From: Pseudomonas uvaldensis
GTDB lineage: Bacteria; Pseudomonadota; Gammaproteobacteria; Pseudomonadales; Pseudomonadaceae
Assembly (NCBI RefSeq): GCF_021271205.1
Contig: NZ_JAIWKS010000015.1
Span: forward strand, 1-64,000
Length of the DNA: 64,000 bases
Direction of reading: 5' to 3'
Shown here: piece after piece, positions 45,597 through 58,657 of the stretch
Position numbering within the stretch: the first letter of the stretch is position 1
Layout of the letters: every line of letters begins with the position of its first letter
Program-made: the position numbers and the translations under genes
The notes under the pieces: generated by a model
Database searches by the model: none
Seen by the model: the letters and a program-made list of their open reading frames with translations, nothing else
Told to the model about the DNA's origin: nothing

Positions 45597-46628
45597 TCAG
45601 TCACGGCCACGGCTTCGCTTGAGCCCCGGTTTGACCCGCAACGCCTTGGCCTTCGCCTCGATCGCCAAGTACATCACCACGGTGATCAGCAACGGCAGGA
45701 TGAAGTAGATCGCCCGATAAGCGATCAATCCTCCCAACAGGCTGCCCCGCGACACTTCGTGTTGCAGCAGTGCAATGAATACTGCCTCCAGCACGCCGAG
45801 CCCGGCCGGGATGTGGGTGATGACGCCGGCGATGCTGCTGATCAACAGCACCCCGAGTACCACAGGGTATTCCAGCTTGCTCGGCAGCAACGTGAAAATC
45901 ACCGCCGCCATCAGCGACCAGTTCAGCGCCCCGAGCGCCAGTTGCAACACGGCCATGCGCAGCGACGGCAGGTTGATTTCCATGCCACGGATCGTCCAGG
46001 CCCGGCGCTTGGAAAACCGGCAGGCCAGCAGGTAGCCGGCGCTCGCCAACAGCAGCAATACACCCACGCCCTGCAAGGCGTTGCTGCTGAGTTTCCAGCC
46101 TGGCGGCATCGTAACCAGGCCGCTGCTGAAGACCACGCCGGCCAGGGTCATGTAGCCAAACCAATTCGTGGCCAGGCTCAGGCCAAGGATCTTGGCGATA
46201 TTGCCGGTGCTGACCCCCAGCCGCGAATACAAGCGGTAACGCATGGCAATGCCGCCGACCCAGGCACTGAGGTTGAGGTTGAAGGCATAGCTGATCACGC
46301 CCACGGGCAGTATCTGGCGCCAGCCGAGTTTTTGCCGGATGTAGGTACGACCGATCAAGTCGAAGCACGCGTAGGTAATGAAACTGGTGATAGTCAGCCC
46401 CGCCGCGATGATCAAGGTGCGGATCTTGAAGTCGGCCAGGGTATTCAACACTTCCGCCCAGTCGATGCGCCGCGCCAGGGCCGTGAACAGCACGATCAGC
46501 AGCAGGAAGAACGCCAGCGTCAGCGGGCGTTTCCAGCGGCTCCAGCGTGAGGCCGGTTTCGCCTCGGCATGGGTGTGCTCCGACCCGTGGGCGTCTCTCG
46601 GCGCGGAGTGCGCTTCAGAGTGGTTCAT
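45597..46628 (-). CDS. ybhN: YbhN-like integral membrane protein (lysylphosphatidylglycerol synthase TM family)
   Basis: A 343-residue inner-membrane protein with about eight predicted helices from residue 34 on, resembling the flippase-like transmembrane part of MprF and E. coli YbhN (UPF0104). The hydrophilic N-terminus is His/Glu-rich (HSEAHSAPRDAHGSEHTHAE). There is no aminoacyl-transferase domain, so it cannot itself make lysyl-lipids. It overlaps clsB by 14 bases. As in E. coli ybhN-clsB-ybhP, it is adjacent to a cardiolipin synthase, which suggests a role in lipid transport or membrane homeostasis. Confidence 0.85.
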   Translation of the reverse strand: MNHSEAHSAPRDAHGSEHTHAEAKPASRWSRWKRPLTLAFFLLLIVLFTALARRIDWAEVLNTLADFKIRTLIIAAGLTITSFITYACFDLIGRTYIRQKLGWRQILPVGVISYAFNLNLSAWVGGIAMRYRLYSRLGVSTGNIAKILGLSLATNWFGYMTLAGVVFSSGLVTMPPGWKLSSNALQGVGVLLLLASAGYLLACRFSKRRAWTIRGMEINLPSLRMAVLQLALGALNWSLMAAVIFTLLPSKLEYPVVLGVLLISSIAGVITHIPAGLGVLEAVFIALLQHEVSRGSLLGGLIAYRAIYFILPLLITVVMYLAIEAKAKALRVKPGLKRSRGRD

Positions 46629-47913
46629 GGGGTTCGCTCCGAACCGCCGTCGGCGGCGAGAAAGGTTTCAGACGCGGCTTATGGGCCGGCAGCCATCCGG
46701 CCCAGGCCGGGAAATGCCGCAGGAAGTGGAAAACCATAAAACCGATGGTCATGCGCCACAGCAGCCCCCTCTGGGCGTGATTGGCCGCCATGACGGTGCA
46801 ATGCTCGCGGCTCAGGTGATCGAGACGCTCGAACAGTTCGCGATTGAACGCCCGATCACGGATCAGCACGTTGGCTTCCAGGTTCAGGGATAGGCTCAAG
46901 GGGTCGAGATTGCTCGACCCCACGGTGCTCCAGTCCTCATCCACCAGGGCCACCTTGCCATGCAGGGGGCGCTCGCAATATTCATAGATCACCACCCCGG
47001 CCTTGAGCAGATAGTCATAGAGCATTCGTGCCGCCAGCTTGGCGATCATCATGTCCGGCTGACCCTGCAGGATCAGCCGTACCTCCACCCCGCGTCGCGC
47101 CGCGTTGCGGATCTCGCGCAGCAACCGATAGCCGGGGAAGAAATAGGCATTGGCGATCACCACCCGCCGCTGGGCGCTGCGCAGCACTTGCAGGTAGACC
47201 TCTTCGATGTCGGTCTGGTGTTCATGGTTATCCCGGTAGACCAGCCGTACCTGGCCGTCGTGGTCGCTGAAAGCCAACTCGCTGCGACGGCTGCGGCGGC
47301 GCTGCCACCAGTATTTGGCCCGGCTCGGCCGACCGCTTTGCATCAAGGCGAAGTGATGGATATCGACCACCGCCGGTCCTTTGACCTCCACCGAATAGTC
47401 CTGTTTGGCCTCGGGGCCGAAATCACCCAGATGGTCGGCGGAGAAATTGATCCCACCGATGAAGGCAATCACACCATCTACCACCACCACCTTGCGGTGC
47501 AGACGGCGGAACCAGTTGGTGCGAATCCCCAGGTGAAGTGGGGCGGGGTCGAACATCTGCAGGCGCACGCCGGCATTGCTCAACGACGCGAGGAACTCTG
47601 GCGTGAGTTCCCCGCAACCGAAGCCATCCAGGCTCAGGGTCACTCGCACGCCTCGGTGGGCGGCATCGACCAGCAGGTCGCGCAACTCGTTGCCGACCTT
47701 GTCCTCGAAAAGAATGAAGGTCTCGATGAGGATTTCCGTCTCCGCCCGGCGGATCGCCTCGAACACCCGGGGGAAATATTCCTCGCCATTCTCCAGCAGC
47801 GTGACCCGGTTATTGCCGTGCCAGCCATATTCGATGTCCACCAGCGCCGGATCGCGTTCGGTCGGTGGGACCTCGACCTGTTCCACTGTGGCCTTGTTCA
47901 TCGTCGCGCTCAT
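46615..47913 (-). CDS. clsB: Cardiolipin synthase B (phospholipase D family)
   Basis: Condenses phosphatidyl groups to cardiolipin or related glycerophospholipids at the inner membrane. 432 residues with two HKD motifs: H139-K-K141...D146 (LHRKVVVVDG) and H318-G-K320...D325 (LHGKVALVDE). It lacks the N-terminal membrane helices of ClsA, as expected for ClsB/YbhO, and has a hydrophobic stretch near 385-400. ATG 47913 is chosen because it overlaps the ybhP stop as ATGA; the frame stays open upstream only as a shadow. Confidence 0.9.
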   Translation of the reverse strand: MSATMNKATVEQVEVPPTERDPALVDIEYGWHGNNRVTLLENGEEYFPRVFEAIRRAETEILIETFILFEDKVGNELRDLLVDAAHRGVRVTLSLDGFGCGELTPEFLASLSNAGVRLQMFDPAPLHLGIRTNWFRRLHRKVVVVDGVIAFIGGINFSADHLGDFGPEAKQDYSVEVKGPAVVDIHHFALMQSGRPSRAKYWWQRRRSRRSELAFSDHDGQVRLVYRDNHEHQTDIEEVYLQVLRSAQRRVVIANAYFFPGYRLLREIRNAARRGVEVRLILQGQPDMMIAKLAARMLYDYLLKAGVVIYEYCERPLHGKVALVDEDWSTVGSSNLDPLSLSLNLEANVLIRDRAFNRELFERLDHLSREHCTVMAANHAQRGLLWRMTIGFMVFHFLRHFPAWAGWLPAHKPRLKPFSPPTAVRSEPHEPL

Positions 47914-48719
47914 AACTCGATCTCCACCGACAGGGGGGCATGGTCGGAAAGGTGCGACCAGGGCCGTACGCTTAGCACTTTGGGGTGATGGGCCTTGAGG
48001 TTGCGCACATAGATGCGGTCCAGGCGCAGGATGGGCAGGCGGGCCGGAAAGCTGCGGGCCGGTTTGCCCCATTGCTCGGCGAACACTTCCCGCAGACCGC
48101 AGGGTTCGAGCAGGTCGTTGGCCTTGCCGCGCCAGTCGTTGAAGTCGCCGGCGACAATCACCGGCGCCTCGGGCGGCAGTTCGCTCAAGCGTTTGCACAG
48201 CAGTTTCAGTTGCTCGACACGATGGCCTTCGCGCAATCCCAGGTGAACGCAGATGGCATGGATCTGCGGGCCGTCGCCGCCCGGCAGGCGCAGCACGCTG
48301 TGGAGCATGCCGCGGCTTTCATGGCCGCTGATGGACACGTCCAGGTTGTCGTGGCGAATGATCTGGAACTTCGACAGCAACGCATTGCCGTGATCCCCCG
48401 CCGGGTAGACCGCGTTGCGCCCATAGGCGAATTGCGGCCAGAGGCTGTCGGCCAGGAACTCGTATTGCGGCATGCTCGGCCAGTTGCTGTAGCGCCGGGG
48501 ATGATGTTCATGGGCGCCATGGACTTCCTGCAGGAACACCACGTCGGCGGATACGCTGCGCACCGCTTCGCGCAATTCAGGCAGGATGAAACGTCGGTTC
48601 AGCGCGGTGAAGCCTTTATGTGTGTTGACCGTCAGGACGGTGAAGCGGCTGACCCTGTCCAGGTCGTGCGCAAGACTCCGGGTGGGGTCCAGGCGCGCTT
48701 CAATGGGTTCTGTGCTCAT
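47910..48719 (-). CDS. ybhP: YbhP-like endonuclease/exonuclease/phosphatase-family protein
   Basis: A 269-residue protein of the Mg2+-dependent EEP superfamily (DNase I, sphingomyelinase, inositol phosphatases). Key motifs are LTVNTHKGF, the catalytic Glu in FLQEVHGAHEH, GDFNDWRG and SDHAPLSVEI. No signal peptide. ATG 48719 overlaps the DUF72 stop (ATGA) and its own stop overlaps the clsB start the same way. Given its neighbours, a phosphodiester of lipid origin is a reasonable substrate guess, not shown. Confidence 0.85.
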   Translation of the reverse strand: MSTEPIEARLDPTRSLAHDLDRVSRFTVLTVNTHKGFTALNRRFILPELREAVRSVSADVVFLQEVHGAHEHHPRRYSNWPSMPQYEFLADSLWPQFAYGRNAVYPAGDHGNALLSKFQIIRHDNLDVSISGHESRGMLHSVLRLPGGDGPQIHAICVHLGLREGHRVEQLKLLCKRLSELPPEAPVIVAGDFNDWRGKANDLLEPCGLREVFAEQWGKPARSFPARLPILRLDRIYVRNLKAHHPKVLSVRPWSHLSDHAPLSVEIEL

Positions 48720-49642
48720 GGCAACACTCCCTCGGCGGGGCGCTGGCCGGGTACGGTGGCAAGGTCCTTGTCCAGGTCGAATCGCTCCAGCAGGTGGCGT
48801 GCGTCGTAGGGCGCACGCACCTTGATGTCGTTGTCGAAATAGCAGAACACTTCCCGGCTCTTGCGCGCCCTGGGTTTCTTTTTCGGATCGATCAGTTGGG
48901 CATCGTCCGGCTGAGTGCCGTGGCTCCAGGCCTCGATGCGGTCGCCCCAGCGTTTCAAGGCTTCGTCGGTATAGCCGCTGGCATACAGCTCTTCGGCACC
49001 GTGCAGGCGCAGGTAAACGAAATCGCTGGTGACGTCTTCGCGATAAGGCCATTTGCCGGCGGTGTCGGCGATGACCAGCGCCACGTCGTAGCGCTTGAGT
49101 AGCGCAACGAAATGCGGATCGATGAAGCTTTCATGACGAATCTCGACGGCGTGGCGCAGCGGGCGTTTCTTGTCGGTTTCGGTGCTGGCGTGGCCATCCA
49201 GGCGCGGCTCGTGCTCCCGGGCCAGGGCCGCAGCGCCTTCAGTGTCGTGGGGCAATTGCTTGAGGAAGTCTTCGAACAGCTCGGGGTCGAATTTGAAGCT
49301 GGGGGGAAACTGCCAGAGGATAGCGCCGAGCTTTTCCTTGAGCTCCAGCACGCCGGAGGCGAAGAAGTTGGCCAGGGGCTTGCGAATGTCGCGCAGACGC
49401 TTGATGTGGGTGATGAAGCGCGGTGCCTTGACGCTGAACACGAAGTCCGGCGGTGTCTCGGCGTACCACTGCGCATACCGTTCGGGACGTTGCAGGGCGT
49501 AGAACGATCCATTGATTTCGATGCTGTTGACTGCTCGCGAGGCGAACTGCAATTCACGCTTCTGGGTCAGGCCCTTGGGGTAGAAATCCCCCCGCCAAGG
49601 CGTGTATCGCCAACCGGAAATGCCGATGTGGATCGCCGTCAT
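48716..49642 (-). CDS. DUF72-family protein
   Basis: A 308-residue TIM-barrel-like protein of the DUF72 (YecE) family starting MTAIHIGISGWRYTPWRG, with SIEINGSFYALQRPERYAQW and FVFSVKAPRFITHIKRL as family hallmarks. Biochemical role unknown. ATG 49642 is preceded by GGGAGGAGC on the minus strand. First gene of a four-gene minus-strand operon whose junctions all overlap (4, 4 and 14 bases), divergent from the MscS-type channel gene. Confidence 0.85.
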   Translation of the reverse strand: MTAIHIGISGWRYTPWRGDFYPKGLTQKRELQFASRAVNSIEINGSFYALQRPERYAQWYAETPPDFVFSVKAPRFITHIKRLRDIRKPLANFFASGVLELKEKLGAILWQFPPSFKFDPELFEDFLKQLPHDTEGAAALAREHEPRLDGHASTETDKKRPLRHAVEIRHESFIDPHFVALLKRYDVALVIADTAGKWPYREDVTSDFVYLRLHGAEELYASGYTDEALKRWGDRIEAWSHGTQPDDAQLIDPKKKPRARKSREVFCYFDNDIKVRAPYDARHLLERFDLDKDLATVPGQRPAEGVLP

Positions 49643-49744
49643 GTGCTCCTCCCGTGCCAGATGACCTCGTACTGCCTGTGTCTTTTGATGACTGTCGGGC
49701 GGGCCGGAAAGTTTCGACGGGGTTACAGGCGGCGGGTAAGGCAA

Positions 49745-49886
49745 TGTGGGAGCAAGGCCTGTGGGAGGCTGTGGCGCAAGACCTGTGGGAGTAGGGCTGT
49801 GGGAGCAAGGCTTGCCCGCGATGAAAGCACCGCGGTCTTAGCCAATATCGAGGGCGCCTTTATCGCGGGCAAGCCTTGCTCCCACA
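49745..49886. repeat. REP cluster 2 with degenerate copies
   Basis: A full inverted pair (49799-49827 and 49858-49886, core GTGGGAGCAAGGCTTGCCC) preceded by three truncated GTGGGAG fragments at 49745-49795. It occupies the 344-base divergent gap between the DUF72 and MscS genes, whose remaining sequence holds no gene that I can see. Confidence 0.9.
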
Positions 49887-49986
49887 ATAAATCCCCATGT
49901 CACAGGGAAGTATCAATCCCGAGAGCGAACTTGCCCGCACGATTTGGATCAGTTCCTTATCGATCCCCGCACAGGAGCCTCGCGTT

Positions 49987-52062
49987 TTGTCTCGATTGAC
50001 CACTGCATTGCTGCTGATCGTGCTGGCGCTGGCCGGCAATGTCGCCTTCGGGGCGGCGGCCGTTCCCGCGCCCAGCGAGGCCCCCGCCGAAGCCGAGCCG
50101 CTGGTGCAGGGCGGGTTGTTGGGGGCCATCAGTTCGAGCATCGACGATGTCCAGGACAAGCTCGATCTCAACCAGAGCCTGATCGATGCCTGGCGCTTGC
50201 GGGCGGACCGGGCGGCGGATGAGGTGGACCGCCTGGTCGACCAGACCGCCCGCTCGTCCTGGCGCGTGACCGGGGATTTCCTGCTGCTCTCCGGCGTCTG
50301 GCTGGGCGCCTTTGCGCTGATCTGGGCCGGTGCCCGGTTGCTGGTGCGCCACCTGCGCCAGCGTCGATGGTTGCAACGCCGCCAGCGGGTGCGGGACTTG
50401 TTCGGCTACCTGCTGCCCTACACTGTACCGGCGCTGGTCTGCCTGCCGCTGACCCTGTACGTCAGCCACTTCTTGCAGGTGTCGGTCGGTCGCGCGTTGG
50501 CGCTGTGCTTCGCCTACGCCACCAGCAGCGGGATATTCTCAACGTCGGTGTTGTTGTGCGTGATCGTGATGTTCAACGCCGGCCACAAACGCCGGGCGGT
50601 GGCGATCATTCGCCGTTTCAGCCCCCGGCCGTTGTTCCTGATCGGCTTTCTCGCCGCCCTCAGCGACGCGCTGACCAGCCCGCAGATCGCCCGGCAACTG
50701 GGCGGCAACATCACCAGCAGCGTCGCGGTGTTCACCGGATTGCTGGCCTCGTTGATCTTTGGCTGGCTGGTGATCCGCATGCGCCGGCCGGTGGCGCACC
50801 TGATTCGCAACCGACCGCTGGCCCAACGCTTGAAGCAGCCGGCCTTGCAGGAGTCGCTGCGGATTTTTTCCGGACTCTGGAACTGGCCGATTCTGTTGAT
50901 GGTGCTGGTCTCGGCGGTGAGCCTGATTGGTGTAGGCGAGGACAACCAGAAAGCCCTGCGTTGTGCGTTGTTCACCACCATCCTGCTGATCGCGACGGTG
51001 TTCCTCAGCACTGTGTTCCAGCAGGTATTCAAGTCTCCCAAGGTCGAGGCCATCCAGCGCAACAGCGCCTACAAGAGCCGCTTGTTGAGCCTGTTGCATG
51101 CGCTGTTGCGTATTGTCATGGCGGTGGCGTTCATTGAAGTGCTTGGCCGGATCTGGGGTGTCTCGCTGTTCGAGTTCGCTTCGCGCAACGCCGTGGGCCG
51201 GGCGATCAGTGATTCCCTGAGCCGCATCGGCCTGATTTTCCTGGTGACCTGGCTCACGTGGGTGGTGCTCGACACGGCGATCCAGGAGGCCCTGAAACCG
51301 CCGCTCAACAAGCGAGGGGCACGTCAGCCCAGCACTCGGATCAAGACCATCCTGCCGCTGCTGCGCAACGCGATCAAAATCATCCTGGTGGTGATCTGCG
51401 CGATCACCACCATGGCCAACCTGGGCATCAACGTCGCGCCATTGCTGGCCGGCGCCGGGGTGGTGGGCCTGGCGATCGGCTTCGGTTCCCAGCAGTTGGT
51501 GCAGGACGTGATTACGGGGCTGTTCATCATCATCGAAGACACCCTGTCCATTGGTGACTGGGTGGTGCTCAGTTCCGGCCACGCCGGCACCGTCGAGGGC
51601 CTGACCATCCGCACCCTGCGCCTGCGCGACGGCAAAGGGTTCGTGCACTCAGTGCCGTTCGGCCAGATCAAGGCGGTGACCAACCAATCGCGGCAATTCG
51701 CTTTCGCGTTCTTCTCGGTGCAGTTCACCTACGACACTGACGTAGACCAGGCCATCGAACTGATCCGCGAGGCCGGGAATTCGATTTCCGAAGACCCGTT
51801 CCTCAAGTTCAATCTGCAAGGACCGCTGGATGTGTTCGGCGTGGACCGGATGGACCTCAACGGCGTGGTCCTCACTGCCCAGTTCCGCACCGTGTCAGGC
51901 GGGCAGTATGCGGTGAGCCGGGCGTTCAACCAGCGCTTGAAGAAGCTTGTGGATAACCATCCAGCGGTGCATTTCGCGCAGACTTATCCACAGCAGGTGG
52001 TGATGCCGAAGCGGTTGGTGGAAGAGCCGAAAGAGGGCGATGGAGTGGCTGAATCGCAATGA
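49987..52062 (+). CDS. MscS-family mechanosensitive ion channel with large N-terminal region
   Basis: Inner-membrane channel that releases solutes on hypo-osmotic shock. About 691 residues: signal peptide (SRLTTALLLIVLALAGNVAFG), a periplasmic helical segment, roughly ten predicted membrane helices, then the MscS core with the glycine/alanine pore helix (LLAGAGVVGLAIGFGSQQLV) followed by the beta domain (SIGDWVVLSSGHAGTVEGL). TTG 49987 with AGGAG at 49972 puts the signal peptide first; ATG 49897 in the same frame adds 30 residues, but starts close to the REP cluster and lacks a good ribosome-binding site. Size and layout resemble YbiO/YjeP-type large MscS proteins. Confidence 0.85.
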   Translation: MSRLTTALLLIVLALAGNVAFGAAAVPAPSEAPAEAEPLVQGGLLGAISSSIDDVQDKLDLNQSLIDAWRLRADRAADEVDRLVDQTARSSWRVTGDFLLLSGVWLGAFALIWAGARLLVRHLRQRRWLQRRQRVRDLFGYLLPYTVPALVCLPLTLYVSHFLQVSVGRALALCFAYATSSGIFSTSVLLCVIVMFNAGHKRRAVAIIRRFSPRPLFLIGFLAALSDALTSPQIARQLGGNITSSVAVFTGLLASLIFGWLVIRMRRPVAHLIRNRPLAQRLKQPALQESLRIFSGLWNWPILLMVLVSAVSLIGVGEDNQKALRCALFTTILLIATVFLSTVFQQVFKSPKVEAIQRNSAYKSRLLSLLHALLRIVMAVAFIEVLGRIWGVSLFEFASRNAVGRAISDSLSRIGLIFLVTWLTWVVLDTAIQEALKPPLNKRGARQPSTRIKTILPLLRNAIKIILVVICAITTMANLGINVAPLLAGAGVVGLAIGFGSQQLVQDVITGLFIIIEDTLSIGDWVVLSSGHAGTVEGLTIRTLRLRDGKGFVHSVPFGQIKAVTNQSRQFAFAFFSVQFTYDTDVDQAIELIREAGNSISEDPFLKFNLQGPLDVFGVDRMDLNGVVLTAQFRTVSGGQYAVSRAFNQRLKKLVDNHPAVHFAQTYPQQVVMPKRLVEEPKEGDGVAESQ

Positions 52063-52102
52063 GGTTGTGGCGGGCCGGCTGGCCTCATCGCGAGCAGACA
52101 CC

Positions 52103-56413
<4,311 letters not shown>

Positions 56414-56477
56414 GAGGGCAGTTATGCGGGTGGGGCGGGGAAGATGCAAGTACCATTGGGGTCTCTGTCGACAGGCA

Positions 56478-56574
56478 GGGCCCTTTCGCGAGCAAGCCCG
56501 CTCCCACAGTCGATCGCATTCTTGCAGAGGAAACCCGGTTCACTGTGGGAGCGGGCTTACTCGCGAAGAGGCCC
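56478..56574. repeat. REP doublet 3 (inverted pair)
   Basis: Elements at 56478-56509 and 56541-56574 in inverse orientation, core GTGGGAGCGGGCTTNCTCGCG. They sit in the 300-base divergent gap between lhr and the SDR-like gene; the rest of the gap contains no gene and no promoter I can assign confidently. Confidence 0.92.
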
Positions 56575-56713
56575 CAAAGGGCAGCATACATCCAGGATCT
56601 GCACTTTACGGATGACGGTTGCGCACTAAACCCGCAAAATGCAACGATTCCGACGACGCCTGTGGGCGTTGTCGACCAAATTCTTGTGCCAACAGACTGG
56701 GCCTGCTGATTTT

Positions 56714-57598
56714 ATGCGAATGCGCCTTATGTTACTGGGCGGCGGAAATGCCCTTGGGCAGGCGCTGATTCGCCTCGGTGCGGAAGAAGACATCGGTTTT
56801 CTCGCCCCTCGACCGCCCGAAGACGGATGGGACGCCGCGAGCCTGACGCAACTGCTCGACGACACCCGGCCGGACGCCGTGATCAATCTGGCGTACTACT
56901 TCGACTGGTTTCAAGCCGAGGCCGTCAGCGAGCAGCGCCTGGCCAGCCAGGAGCGCGCCGTCGAGCGCCTGGCCGAACTGTGCCAGCACCACGAGATCGT
57001 CCTGGTGCAACCGTCGAGCTATCGCGTGTTCGACGGTTCTCGCGCCACGGCCTACAGCGAAAAGGACGAACCCGTGCCCCTGGGTCTGCGTGGCCAGGCG
57101 TTGTGGCGTATCGAGCAAAGCGTGCGCGCCACCTGTCCGCAACATGTGCTGTTGCGCTTCGGCTGGCTGCTCGATGACAGCCCCGATGGCATCCTCGGAC
57201 GTTTCCTGGCCCGCGCCGAACAACCCGAGGAATTGCTGCTGGCCGATGACCGTCGCGGCAATCCAACGCCGGTAGACGATGCGGCACGGGTGATCATTTC
57301 CGTACTCAAGCAGCTCGATTGCGCGGCGCCGTTGTGGGGGACCTACCATTACGCCGGGCACGAGGCGACCACGCCCCTGGCGCTGGGCCAGGCGATCCTC
57401 ACCGAAGCCCGGGCGCTGCATCCGCTGGCGATCGAATCGCCCACTCCCCAGGCCCACGCCGCCCGGCCGGATGCCGCGGAAGAACCACAGCACGCGGTGC
57501 TGACCTGCAAGAAAATTCTGCACACTTTCGGGATCAAGCCCCGCGCCTGGCGCGCCGCGCTCCCGGGCTTACTGGATAGGTTTTATCGTCATGGCTGA
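56714..57598 (+). CDS. RmlD-like sugar-nucleotide-binding protein without YxxxK
   Basis: A 294-residue Rossmann-fold protein of the extended SDR/RmlD type: nucleotide loop LGGGNALGQ at 8-16, AVINLAYYFDWF at 55-66, and SSYRVFDGSRATAYSEKDEP at 101-120 as in RmlD. Where RmlD has the catalytic Tyr-x-x-x-Lys, this protein has R126-G-Q-A-L130, so ordinary SDR redox chemistry is unlikely. Two ATGs (56714 and 56720) are possible. The stop overlaps the following epimerase gene by 8 bases, so the pair is translated together; it may be a regulatory or structural partner. Confidence 0.8.
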   Translation: MRMRLMLLGGGNALGQALIRLGAEEDIGFLAPRPPEDGWDAASLTQLLDDTRPDAVINLAYYFDWFQAEAVSEQRLASQERAVERLAELCQHHEIVLVQPSSYRVFDGSRATAYSEKDEPVPLGLRGQALWRIEQSVRATCPQHVLLRFGWLLDDSPDGILGRFLARAEQPEELLLADDRRGNPTPVDDAARVIISVLKQLDCAAPLWGTYHYAGHEATTPLALGQAILTEARALHPLAIESPTPQAHAARPDAAEEPQHAVLTCKKILHTFGIKPRAWRAALPGLLDRFYRHG

Positions 57599-58520
57599 AG
57601 GCCCTGTTTTAATCACCGGCGGTGCGGGTTTCATTGGTTCGCACCTGACCGACGCCTTGCTCGCCAAGGGCCACTCGGTGCGCATCCTGGATGACTTGTC
57701 CACCGGTAAACGCAGCAACCTGCCGCTGGATAACCCGGCCGTGGAACTGATCGAAGGCGATGTCGCCGATGCGACGCTGGTGGCCCGCGCGATGGTCGGT
57801 TGCAGTGCCGTGGCGCATCTGGCCGCGGTGGCTTCGGTCCAGGCTTCGGTGGACGATCCGGTACGCACACACCAGAGCAACTTCATCGGAACCCTGAACG
57901 TCTGCGAAGCCATGCGCCAGGCTGGTGTGAAACGGGTGTTGTTCGCCTCCAGCGCGGCGGTCTATGGCAACAATGGCGAAGGCCAGTCCATCGACGAAGA
58001 CACGCCCAAGGCCCCGCTGACCCCGTACGCCTCGGATAAGCTGGCCAGCGAGTTTTACCTGGATTTCTATCGCCGCCAGCATGCCCTGGAGCCGGTGGTG
58101 TTCCGCTTCTTCAATATCTATGGTCCACGCCAGGATCCGTCGTCGCCGTATTCCGGGGTCATCAGCATCTTCAGCGAACGGGCGCAGAAAGGTCTGCCGA
58201 TCACTGTGTTTGGCGATGGCGAGCAAACACGGGATTTCGTTTACGTCGAAGACCTGGTGGACCTGCTGGTCCAGGCCATCGAAAAAACCGAGGTGGAAGT
58301 CGGCGCGGTGAACGTCGGCTGGAACCAGGCCACGACCCTCAAGCAGATGCTTGCGGCCCTCGCACAAGTGGTCGGCGACCTGCCGCCGATCAGCTACGGC
58401 CCGGCACGCTCCGGTGACATCCGCCATTCACGGGCCAACAACCGCCGTCTCCTGGAGCGCTTCAGCTTCCCGCAACAGACGCCGATGAGCGTGGGATTGG
58501 CGCGGTTGCTGGGCCGCTGA
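57591..58520 (+). CDS. NAD-dependent epimerase/dehydratase (UDP-sugar epimerase-like)
   Basis: A 309-residue extended SDR: NAD loop TGGAGFIG at 9-16, SSAAVYG at 120-126 and the catalytic pair Y146/K150 in PYASDK, then FFNIYGPRQDPSSPYSGVI and TRDFVYVEDL, typical of UDP-glucose/UDP-GlcNAc 4-epimerases such as GalE/WbpP. Substrate is not determined by sequence alone. It is coupled to the RmlD-like gene; no glycosyltransferase genes are nearby, so it does not look like part of an O-antigen cluster. Confidence 0.88.
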   Translation: MAEGPVLITGGAGFIGSHLTDALLAKGHSVRILDDLSTGKRSNLPLDNPAVELIEGDVADATLVARAMVGCSAVAHLAAVASVQASVDDPVRTHQSNFIGTLNVCEAMRQAGVKRVLFASSAAVYGNNGEGQSIDEDTPKAPLTPYASDKLASEFYLDFYRRQHALEPVVFRFFNIYGPRQDPSSPYSGVISIFSERAQKGLPITVFGDGEQTRDFVYVEDLVDLLVQAIEKTEVEVGAVNVGWNQATTLKQMLAALAQVVGDLPPISYGPARSGDIRHSRANNRRLLERFSFPQQTPMSVGLARLLGR

Positions 58521-58538
58521 TCCAGGAAATGAAACCGC

Positions 58539-58630
58539 TGTGGGAGCGAGCCTGCTCGCGATGGCGGTGGATCAGTCAGCATCTTTTTTGACTGACAAAC
58601 CGCTATCGCGAGCAGGCTCGCTCCCACAGG
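58539..58630. repeat. REP doublet 4 (long inverted pair)
   Basis: Elements at 58539-58567 and 58603-58630 form a near-perfect long hairpin with the core GTGGGAGCGAGCCTGCTCGCG; the loop holds a smaller dyad (AGTCAG/CTGACT) around TTTTTTG. It lies between convergent genes and could end both transcripts. Confidence 0.92.
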
Positions 58631-58657
58631 GGATTTGAGCAAGTTTGAAGGTATGGG

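Noticed and set aside
57591..58520. An O-antigen or exopolysaccharide locus around the SDR pair.
   Set aside because: No glycosyltransferase, flippase or polymerase genes are nearby; neighbours are lhr and ompW.
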